Source: Gyromitra esculenta
Taxonomy: Eukaryota > Ascomycota > Pezizomycetes > Pezizales > Discinaceae
Length of the DNA: 64,000 bases
Assembly (NCBI GenBank): GCA_038503075.1
Contig: JBCAML010000006.1
Location: forward strand, 1,860,001 to 1,924,000
Direction: 5' to 3'
Of this stretch, positions 38,041 to 47,784 are shown piece by piece. The notes under the pieces were generated by a model that ran no database searches, was not told the DNA's origin, and was given only the letters and a program-made list of their open reading frames with translations. Every line of letters starts with the position of its first letter. The first letter of the stretch is position 1. A program made the translations under genes and the position numbers.

Positions 38041-39066
38041 CACAATACCTTGTTTTTTTTTACAAAGAGGCCACTTTCGCCTCCATGTGCATAGCCAGGA
38101 TCTTCTTTCTTCGAGAAGAGTACAAAACATCTCTTAATCTCGCCGAAACAGCACGTTCGCTCTCAGAAACTACGCTGGGGCGAGATCATAACACCCCCGG
38201 CCTCATCTACCACACTTTATGCCTCCTTGCAATAGGCTGGAAGTACGATGATGCCCTCACGTTTCTTGAGCAGGTACGGGTTCCCAGACGAAACTAATCG
38301 GGTCGAGGGATATCTCCACCCTCGAAACTGTTGATGAACAGGCAATTCAATTGTTTCAAAAGGTACTAGATGTTCGGAAGAGATGAGCGTCTTCTTATTT
38401 TTGAGGCTACGAGAAGTCTAGCCAGCAGTCTTGGGCATAAACCTAGGGATACCGAAGAGGCGAAGGCTTTCCGTTGGGGTGTACTATATGGGCTAAACAA
38501 GATGATAGGAGCGGACCATCCAGAAATCGACACTGCTTATAGTCAGATCGCCAATTTCGCCTTTGACAGTGGATACGTCGATGAAGCGGTAAAGCTGTAC
38601 CGAAAATTAGTGAAGAGGTGGACGGCATCTCTGGAAAAAGAGCATCCGGACACAATTAAAAGCGAGCTGCGCCTTATACAATGCTCGTGTATCTCTGTAA
38701 CGCAAAACTATGCCTTTTTTCAGGTTTCGACTCTTGTCAAGCTTTGGTGAGCATGTTGGTAAAGAGGTTGGGAGGTGAACATCTCAGGTCCATCTGCGCA
38801 ATCGTTTTATCTCACCATCAAAGCACGGAAGCACTTCAAAGCCTACAAACTGTCAGAGCAGGCACTGGATGGTATGAAAGAGTTGTATGGAGATCTCCGT
38901 CCCCACACTCAGAGCGGTCCACCTGAAGGCCTAGATTTTGGGCGGTCAAGAAAAGTACGAGGACTCGCTAAAACTCTACAGGTGGTTGTTCAGAGGACTA
39001 AAGCAGCCCTGTGGAGAAGGTGCCGATAATGACCTAACAAGAGGATGCAATGCACATTTAGTTAAC
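38041..39066 (+). pseudogene. Decayed TPR (tetratricopeptide) protein gene fragment
   Basis: Several frames carry TPR-like sequence that no single spliced reading frame joins. The first reads ASMCIARIFFLREEYKTSLNLAETARSLSE..TLCLLAIGWKYDDALTFLEQ. It can be spliced (donor GTACGG near 38276, acceptor near 38343) to AIQLFQKVLDVRK, which then meets TGA. The sequence resumes in another frame as RDERLLIFEATRSLASSLG..DSGYVDEAVKLYRKLVKRWTASLEKEHPDT. Two further fragments (HFKAYKLSEQALDGMKELYG, then KYEDSLKLYRWLFRGL) are each offset again near 38760 and 38945. The repeats resemble kinesin-light-chain/NLR-type TPRs. There is no start domain such as NB-ARC. A multi-intron real gene is possible but less likely. 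Confidence 0.55.
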
Positions 39067-39479
39067 ACCTACGACAAGGCTATGGGGTCTGTAAAACATT
39101 CACTTTGTTTGGTCGTATATTTTTTCTCCCGTTTTTTCGACTTTAGGATAGTTATTGTTCAAATCTTACTACAATTATCACATATACAATACCTTCCTTT
39201 CTCTGAAAACTATCCACATACACATAGTTACGTACATCGGGGAGAGCAAATGCATAAACATAGTTATGGAAAGGCTGGAGAATGCTGGAGCAGGATGCAG
39301 AGATTATATTTCTTTACTCCTTTTGCTGTCTATCAATTTATATTTCTACAAGAATCAATCCATTCAAATCTCTTCCAATCACATATATAACCTGGAGAGA
39401 ATGGGGCTACGAGTTCAATTATCCCCATTTCATATTTCTAATAGTTCCCAGCGTGGCGGCAAACTTTGATAGCGGATTA
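39067..39479. other. Short intergenic stretch before MITE copy B
   Basis: Nothing is supported here; frames at 38938-39390 and 39155-39469 are AT-rich chance frames running out of the TPR remnant. Confidence 0.5.
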
Positions 39480-39726
39480 GTACTACCAGGGTCGGGGAAA
39501 GTCCGATGACAGGTGGCGGTGCAAGTAAGGACTGCTGGTTTTTCTTCCCACTCCACAACTCTCCGAGAGGTCTAATAAAAACGGTAAGAGGTAGTAAATT
39601 CTATGTATTAAACATTGGGTAAAGTCAGTTAGTTAGTAAAGCTATGGAATTCAAGCGAGTTTGAGCCCCCGGGAAAAGAGCTGCACCGCCACCTGCCATC
39701 AGACTTTCCCCGACTCCCGTAGTACA
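39480..39726. mobile_element. MITE-like inverted-repeat element, copy B
   Basis: 247 bp bounded by GTACTACCAGGGTCGGGG on the left and, read on the opposite strand, GTACTACGGGAGTCGGGG on the right. The arms continue with AAAGTCCGATGACAGGTGG against AAAGTCTGATGGCAGGTGG, so the terminal inverted repeats are about 45 bp. Inner arms match copy A at 16334-16749. There is no coding capacity for a transposase. It sits 150 bp upstream of the LYAR-like start codon, so it may contribute to that promoter. Confidence 0.8.
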
Positions 39727-39876
39727 GGCGATCCCTGACCGCTAGTGAGAGCCGCATGTATATCCGCCAAGCCACAGCCCACCACGCGAAAGGAAAAAAC
39801 CCACAACCCCCAATCCACTTCCATCTCCCCATCTACGCAAACCCCCCAAACATAGCCTCGCCGTAACATAGCAAAC

Positions 39877-41178
39877 ATGGTCTCCTGTGAGTATCCTTCC
39901 CCCTCATCCCGTTCTTCTATGTATCCCCCTTTCCGCAATCGCAATTGCGCTCCAAATAGGAAGATTTAGCTAACAGCACACTTCTAGTCTCCTGCGAAGT
40001 CTGCAACGACACGATCAGAAAGCCCAAGCTCGATGCCCATAAGGGGGAATGCCGTGGCGCTTATTTCACTTGTCTAGACTGCAACACTACGTTCAATGGT
40101 GGGGAGTATAAGGGCCATACTGTTCGCTCCCTTCGTCCCTACTTTTTACCGTCCGTCCTTTCATCCAGTGCTTGTATCATTGGCTGCTTGGTTGGGAGAG
40201 CTCGTGGTTCATGAGCAGCTGGCTAACCGATATAAACAGACTTGTATCAGCGAAGCCCAGAAATACCAAGGCGCCCTCTACAAGCCTGAAAAGGGCAAAG
40301 GCAAAGGGAAGAAGAATGGCCAGGAAGCAAACGGCAAACCTGCTTCCGTTGCTACACCGGTTGAGGAGAAGAAGCCGGAAGTTGTGATTGCGGATGTAGA
40401 GATGGTTGATGCTGTTTCTGAGGAAGTCCCTGCTGCTGTTGAGCCGGTGGCTGAGAAGAGCGAGGATAAGGAAGAGAAGTCAACGAACAAAGACGACGCG
40501 GCGAAGAAGGAAAAGGCGAAGAAACACAGGAAGGAGCGCAAGGAGCGTAGCAAAGAGGCTAAGAGCAAAGCCGCAGAGGAGACCAAGAAGGAATCTAAAC
40601 CGACTGAAGAGCCCGCCACCGAATCCGAACCCACCAAGATAGTTGAGGAAACTCCTGTGGTCGAGAAGCAGTCTGAGAAGAAAGACAAAAAATCCAAGAA
40701 AGATAAGAAAGATAAGAAAACCAAGGAGGAACCAGTAGTAACAGCAGCGCCTCCTAAAGTCGAGGAAATAGTCGTCGAGACAACTGTTGTGGAATCAGAA
40801 TCTGTCACTGTCACCCCCGAAACCGCCACCACAGCCAAGAAATCTGAGAAGAAAGAGAAGAAATCCAAAGCCGACAAGAAACGTAAACTCGATGAGGTCG
40901 TCCCCGAACCCTCCAACGGCGCCACCGAGGCCCCCACTGCAGAGACAAAGCCTGAAGAGTCCTCCTCCGCAAAGAAAGCCAAAAAGGAAAAGCTCTCAAC
41001 CGAAGACAAAGCACTCGCTGAATCGTTCCTAGCGATATTTCAGAAGGGCCACCCATTGACTCTAGGGAAGGCGTTTGCCAGGTTAGAGAAGGAGCACGGT
41101 GCGGATACACAAAAGAGATTATTGGAGGTAATTAGGTTAAAGAAGGTTAAAGGAGACCTTGTAGTGTCGATTTCCTAG
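39877..41178 (+). CDS. LYAR-type C2HC zinc-finger nucleolar protein
   Basis: The LYAR family (nucleolar, linked to pre-rRNA processing and growth) is recognised from its N-terminus. Exons 39877-39886 (only 10 nt), 39988-40121 and 40240-41178 join in phase to 360 aa. The protein begins MVSFSCEVCNDTIRKPKLDAHKGEC, the first zinc finger, then FTCLDCNTTFNGGEYKGHTTC, the second. CISEAQKYQGALYK, the family signature, follows directly. Residues 75-300 are Lys/Glu/Pro-rich with many KKEKK and KKSKKDKK runs, suited to nucleolar targeting. The last 60 residues (DKALAESFLAIFQKGHPLTLGKAFARLEKEHG...) look like a small helical domain. The fused frame from 40096 belongs partly to intron 40122-40239. Confidence 0.88.
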
Positions 41179-42481
41179 GTCCAAGAGATGGGGTACTGGG
41201 AGAAGGAACATTATGCTAAGATACCTGGAGTGTATTCGAGATGGTGTAATTAATACAAAAGTTCCTGTAAATTAGGCATCGCGTTACCGCAACGGCGTCA
41301 AGTGTGGACAAAAGTTTTAGATATACAAAAATCAATATCCTTCTAACTACATACACTTGTTCGGATACCCGACATTAGCATATGGCTCCAACTTGCTATA
41401 TCGCCCGCCCTAAGCTTTTAACGAACCTATGAACATGTAAATCGAATGTTCATAGAAGGGAACGACATGTGGCACTACATGTAGATTCTACATCAAGTGC
41501 CTCCCAGTCTGAAACCACACTCCCAGGTGATTAAACTATTTCCTAGGCGGATGAAATCAATAATGAGCAAACCCAAGATAACTCAATACTTAACCACCAG
41601 CCCAGCCCAGCCCAGAGACCGTTTCCCCGCAATCTTATATCAGTCTCAGGAATACGCCGAGTGATATATGATGGATAGATCTAACAACCGAAACATGTCT
41701 CATATGCACGAACCGATAACCGTGCGTGACCACATGCAACTACATGTAGCCATATATACATGTAGAGTATATATATATATATAGCAGCCAGTAATATCTA
41801 GAGATTATCAATCTACTCCCTCTGCTGGTGCCAGGTACACATTCGGCGGAATCTCCAACAATCACTCGGCCCTATTTAAACGCACGAAGTTCGACCCTGA
41901 AGCTTGGCCTCAACGAGCTTCCAAGACCGGAGAGACTAGCTTTTGTGTCTCGCCTCGGTTCGGTTCGTCACAACTCATGACGAGGCCAACGCGCCTGCGG
42001 TTTAATCCGGGTAAATTGGAATCTCGAACACTTCACGGCTTTGGTTCTGTATTGGAAGTGTCTGTCCTACATCTATCTGTTTGTGCGTAGAAGGTATACG
42101 TGTGGTGGAGCATATCACAATAATCTAAATTAGTTGGGATATTTTACATTTTAGGTCTATGGCGGTATCGCTACGGTATATATATATATACATGTATATA
42201 CCCGTTAGTGGAGTTCCCCCCATTTACAGACTAGAAGTCATCCACGCTCTATACAGGAAAGCTCCACGAATGTGGCAAAACACATGTATGCGACCCCCCC
42301 TCCACTCCTAACTCCAATTTATCGACCAACCACCTCTTCCCCCATTACTATCATCCCGCTTAGTGATACCTAGTTACGAGAAAATATTGTTAAGCCATTA
42401 AGCCCAGGTTTAAGTAATAACGTAAACCGGAACTAGCCACAAGACATCTCGCGCTTATCACTAACCCACCCCCCCGCAACT
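41179..42481. other. Convergent intergenic region with palindromes and TA microsatellites
   Basis: It lies between the 3' ends of the LYAR-like and FAR-17a-like genes. It has two perfect CTACATGTAG palindromes (41475-41484 and 41740-41749), a third TACATGTAG near 41756, and (TA)n tracts near 41768-41782 and 42178-42190. I see no gene. Confidence 0.6.
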
Positions 42482-45041
42482 CTACCTCCTCTTAACATCA
42501 CCCGGAACACTTCCTCCTAGCCGTCCATTAAACCTCCTATAAGTCCACTGCAACACAATCGTGCTAACTGCCATAGTCACCGCACTGCTAACAAATAACA
42601 CAATCCTTTCCTCGGTCCTCAACTGGTTCATCAGCGGGTACGGATACGCTCCATTATGGGAGTAGCAATGTTCTAGCCAGAACCAGTATCCAGTACCGAT
42701 AGTTGTCGGAGCAACGAGTGCAGGGAGCACCCCAACGGCCCAGGGAGGTGAAAGTAGAAGCGTGTCCACGAGAAGGAGGATGGCAGGAAATAGGTGCATA
42801 CTTAGGTCTGGTTTTTGTGTAAGTTAGTTAAGTTAAATATAGACCGACGATATCTAACAGCGAATAACATTATAAAATAAAAATAAAAATAAAAACAGGT
42901 GGCTGGTTGGATTGAGTTGGCTTAGTGGGGGGAAGGAAGGATAGACAAAACGGGTATAAAGAGGTTGTGAGTGAGCTCCTATGATCGCCGACAGCTCCAA
43001 GACCAATTCGGTTCTCGGAAGTATTCCGGAACGGCCCGTAACCGATCATGGCTCGCCTAAAAAAGATTTTTTTTTGTCTTGGACAAGTAAAAAAAAATAC
43101 GATACGCCCGGGCCTCAAAAATAAAATAAAAGAAGTTTTCAATCTCGACTGGGGAGGGGAATATGATACTGACCGACGAACGTGTCGATGCGCATTTCGG
43201 GCGGCATAACTAGCGAGCGGTCGATCTGGCGGTGCATAAGAGGCGTTAGTACTTACGTTTTTTCGGCTTTTCCGACGCTATAAACGCGGATGGGAAAATG
43301 AAACGCGAAGGGCATGCAAGTCCAGGATTCCTCATGCATATCACTCGTTTGCGCCACTGGCAGGGAGGAGGGGCGGGGGTAGAAACAGAAACAACCAACA
43401 AGAAAACAAAATTTGGAATCAGCAAAGATAGGCGGAGAGCAGTTCCAAAATACAAGATCGACATAAACAGTCGTTCCACAGTAATACGGGCAAACGAGAT
43501 GAGGAAGGAGATAATAATATCGGTTAAGATTGATCAGGAGCCTCAAAGTGCCGTGTATATCCGCGCCCTGCAGAACTCAGAGGCCAGAATCGCAGATATG
43601 TTCCACCAAATAGGAATAGAGCTATTCCAGATAAAGTATTGAAAGAACGCAAATGACTTACCGCACTAATCCCCCAATACAAAAGACTGATCAACACCTC
43701 CAAAGGAGCACTTGCTACCCCTAAAACATTCTTGATCAGAAATAGCTTCGAGCTAAGCGTGATATCTGCGAGAAAGCCGAAGGCGAACGTCAAGGCTGCT
43801 ATAGAAAGAGCAATTATCCTGTTTGAGTGCAGTGGGGATGCTTAGCCAAATGATATTGCTTCCTGGAAGGGGTGTAAGATGCGATAAGGATTTTGAGCCG
43901 CAATTTAGGGACGGGTATCAATGTGGCCCGTGAGTCACCACGTATCGCTGGTAATGATACGTGGTAGGGTCCAGGGACCGGGGTATATAATACATGAACA
44001 GTAGGATAAGTGGACAAGATCGGAAGTAGATAAAATGAACGAAATTGCGGCTTACAAAGCCCTGTCAAGCGGACGTAATATATGAAATAACAAGGTAAAG
44101 AGGAAACGAGAATGAGAGGAGACCATACGTAAGGTATTGGAAGTGCCATCTAAATCCTCATCTCCTCGGAACATCCTCATAGATCGTCTGTCAGCATTTC
44201 ATCTAGGCACGAGATGAAAGAGATGGGAAATTTCGTCTCCAGGCGAGACCGGGCAAATTGGATAAGAGCCTCGGTAGAGGGAGATGGGGAAGATCTTCCA
44301 TACCCATATGCTTCGCCTCTGTAGTTTCAGTACCGGTATGTCAGCAAATTTGTATTTGTAAGCTTTTGTTTATGTTGGTATGCCGGGGCTTGTGGACACG
44401 AGCGGAGTACATTCCGATATGCGGTATATCGAGATAAGATGGGTCTGGAAACCCCTGGAGAAAATCAAGAACGTGAACTTGAAGTTATTCCAGGATAACT
44501 TATTCTTGAGAGCAGAGAATCGGCTGGAGGAGTGGAGTAAAAAGGGAGAAAGATACGAGAATCTTACATTTCACTGGGAAAGTAGCGTAAACTTCAAGCC
44601 CCGTGTGTCAGTAAACTATTTAGACACACATACGAATATTGAAACTTCCGTGTCCTCCTGGGGCCGGCTCAATTCAACGGTGTTCTGCATACGGCTTACT
44701 CACGAATTGAACGAATAGAAGAAGCTCACGAGTCCGGCTGCCTGCGATGGGGAAACCAAAATTAAGGTCAAAGGTCGTGCATATGTAAAACCAACAATGG
44801 GTCAAAGGGCACATATAGGTATAACGGGGTTGCCGGTTCGATGCCGGGGGGAGGGGAGGGGGTGGGGTGGGGGTAGAGGGTAAAGTGAGGGAGTTTCATG
44901 GGGATAGAAGCGAGCGAGTAGGATATGAGGTGGAAACAAATGAAGGGTTCAGCAGGGCTGACATACGTGGACGAGAGCTGAGAGGGACCGCGACGGGGAA
45001 TTAAGACGTTGAAGAGGGTGTTTCTGGATGAGCGAGTCCAT
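42482..45041 (-). CDS. FAR-17a/AIG1-like integral membrane protein
   Basis: The family includes androgen-induced AIG1/ADTRP, membrane-embedded Thr hydrolases acting on branched fatty acyl esters in animals; the fungal role is not established. Eight exons: 44967-45041, 44704-44741, 44500-44523, 44304-44318, 44129-44149, 43662-43818, 43174-43225 and 42482-42807, in phase, 235 aa. Visible blocks are HPLQRLNSPSRSLSALVH, AAGLVSFFYSFN, YGWHFQYLT, LTFAFGFLADITLSSKLFLIKNVLGVASAPLEVLISLLYWGISA, DLSMHLFPAILLLVDTLLLSPPW and GYWFWLEHCYSHNGAYPYP, giving about six helices. The Thr in FQYLT and the His in DLSMHLFPA match the residues discussed for the family. Exons of 24, 15 and 21 nt are exceptional. The 24-nt one (donor GTTATC) is the weakest. 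Introns of 310-436 nt are long for this locus. Confidence 0.82.
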
Positions 45042-47784
45042 GGTATTGGTTCTCCAAAACTCAGGTTAAGGATCTTGGGATTTCTATTTGAGCTCGTGAT
45101 GGGACCGTTTATACTCAGATCCCTATATTATTATGTAGGGGCCTAATCACAGGAGTGAGATGACGAGTGCGATGTCGAGGTACACAAGAGAACGGGCGCA
45201 CGAATAAGAGGCAGTTTTATTCGTGTTACCGAGTGATGCTGGCAACGCGAGGAAGATTCAGAGATTCAGATTGGGGTCTGGGGCCAAAGGAGATAAAAAC
45301 AAAGCAAGATATAAGATCAGAAACCACGGATAGACACTCTGTTTTCTATCATACGTGTTGTCAAGAACGCCGTCGAGGGATCTGGTAGGGCTGACGTAGG
45401 TGGGGAGTAGGAAAAGAAGCTTCGAAAAAAGGAAAAGAGCGAGCGAGCCAGGAGCACGAGTCGAGGATCAAGATCAGGCATGCACCCGGACCCATGAGCG
45501 AGTCTCAAATGACTTACAGCTGGGAGTTATTAGTGCCAAATCAAACGCTGCTCCATGTCTCGGTAAGCTGCGAATTGTGTCCGGGAAGCTGAGCGCCCGT
45601 CGTCGGTGAGTGGCGATCCGAGTTGAGGTGAAGGCGATTTGTTGCATCGGACCGTGTGCCGAGATAGCCCGTCCATTGACTGTCTGATTATGTACAGGAA
45701 TTGCTAACGATGGCCGAGGTGTCGCCGTGACAATCGCTATATCGATGGGCGAGGCAAAATCGTGATTGATTTTTTTCCCTCCAAGTCCAGCATGTCTCAC
45801 GTCTCAGCGAGCGTCTGTGCCGACCTTGTACGTACGGGTATCACGTACATGGCGGCACTCCAGACTTCAGATGCACGATACACCGGCTACCTACTCCTTT
45901 GCCCATGGATCACAAATTTAGCCCTCCAAGTGGTTGCGTATCCATGCAGATTCATTCATGGGAGTGGGGTCTTGGACAACACGGTGCGTTAGGGCACCCC
46001 TGCTGCAGCTCGCTCGCAGCGCTCTCTCAAGCGTGTCACTCGAACATGGTCTCAGAAACACGCGCATGCCATCCATCTGTGGCTTTGCCCATACCAGCAA
46101 CAACCTCTGGATCGGCCATTTGGCCTTCTCCACTCTAAACTCTTGGATTGGAATCCCTCCCCTTTTTTCTCCCCACCGATTTGCGGTTCGTCTCTGCAGT
46201 TGAGCGGTTGACGGCGCAATCTGAGCAACGCAGGCAGGTAGTGAATGAGGGGAAGAGGGAAGAGACGGCCACTTGAATTTGTTGTAGATTTGCAGGGCGG
46301 ATTGGAGAAGCCCGCAGCGGGACAGGCCTAGGCACCGGTCCACGATGTATGAGTATGGTATGATTCCAGACAAGCGGCTTCCTTTTTGTAGTTTTTTATT
46401 TTTTATTTTTTATTTTTTATTTTTATTTTCTATTTTCTGTTTTCTGCTTCCAGTCTTTCTCGTCCTCACGCTCGGCATCAGACGCTGGGGGCGTGGCTGC
46501 CACTGCCACTGCCACTTGCTCAATACTGCCTCGCTAGACGTACTTTCCCGTGATGCCTACAGCGGATGTACTGAGAGGTAGAGTATATGAACCGAGAGCA
46601 GGCAGAATGAAGATACCGACTGGTCTCTCCACATTAACGCCCCTGACTCCCTGTTCTTGCCTCTGCCTGCTTGTCTGCCTGCACTCCACCCAGCTGGCTC
46701 ACCAGTGAGAGCTGCCTCGCCCCTCCTGAGGTTTCCCCCACCCTGTGATCGACTGGAGAGGCTTCACTCCCCGGCCACTTCACACGCTCCCGTAGTCGGT
46801 GGTTGCCCCCAGTCGTCCGTTGTGCGAGTACAGTAGAGTAGTCCTTGCTTGCTTGCTTGCCTCCCTCTGCCGCTGTCCCCCCCTCCCACGCCCCTCTATC
46901 TCTCTTTTTCCACACCGGTTCGCACTTCTTACTTCAGTTCTCTTTTCTCCATCCATCCCTCCTCACAGTGATCCGTCCCTTCGTTCACGGCAGCTCGGTC
47001 AATCAGTCAATCAGTCATTCGGTCAATCAATCAATCAATCAATCGATCACTCAGCGAGGGCGAGGCAAACAAGCAAGCAAGCAAGCACTGCTGCCCCTTG
47101 GGCAGTGATATTGGTTTACTGGCGTCCGTTTTGCCAGATCAGATATAGCCCCCGGATCATTACATACTGCTGCATGCGCTCGAACCCTTCCCTTCGCTAC
47201 TGCTGATGCTCTGATGCTCTGATACCAACTGCTACTGCCTTTCCACCACACGTCGCTATCGTTGCTATCGCTCGCTTCCCTCGCTGCTACAGTTACTTAC
47301 TTCATACTGGTCTGTCTGACCGTTCACGTACCTCTACATCATACTTTCCGCCCGCCCACCAACGACAACTGAACCTTTGCCCCCAGCCCAACCCCCCCCT
47401 TCCCTCCCGCCCCGCCCCCGCGTGCCCGCGTGCCCGCTCCATCACTTCCTGTCCATCCATCCGTTCCTCCGTCCACCCCCATCCATCCCCATCCATCCCC
47501 ACATCAATTCATCCCTCCCTCCTCCATCTGGGTTCAAGAGACAAAAAAAAAGGTCTTAGTTGCTTCCCGAACGTTCAGCCGCACGCTCCCCACGAGCTTG
47601 TCTGACTGACTGTTCTTTTCCACTGTCGCGACGATCTCCCTCTCCCGTCGCGTCGTTGAATTAAACCTCCCCCCCCGCCATCTTCTCTCTGTTAGTGACG
47701 TTATCGCCACAGCACTTGGATTGAACCCTTCCTTCAGTTCTTCGAGTCGCGTTCAAGCGCCAAATCAAACTACTACATCCTATA
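45042..47784. other. Divergent intergenic region and long leader of the Zn2Cys6 gene
   Basis: No coding gene is supported. From about 46400 the sequence is pyrimidine-rich with simple repeats: TTTTTATTTT units (46395-46430), TCAATCAATC units near 46998-47045, GCAAGCAAGC near 47068-47086 and CCATCCATCC near 47450-47500. Many short ATG frames are present. This resembles the long uORF-containing leaders of fungal regulators. Confidence 0.5.

Noticed and set aside
40278..41009. Long minus-strand open frame of 243 codons
   Set aside because: It is the antisense of the LYAR-like Lys/Glu-rich region; its Ser/Phe-rich composition is what KKE repeats give on the other strand.
44833..44858. tRNA-like T-arm sequence (CCGGTTCGATGCCGG)
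   Set aside because: No acceptor stem, D-arm or anticodon arm can be placed around it, and it falls in an intron of the FAR-17a-like gene.
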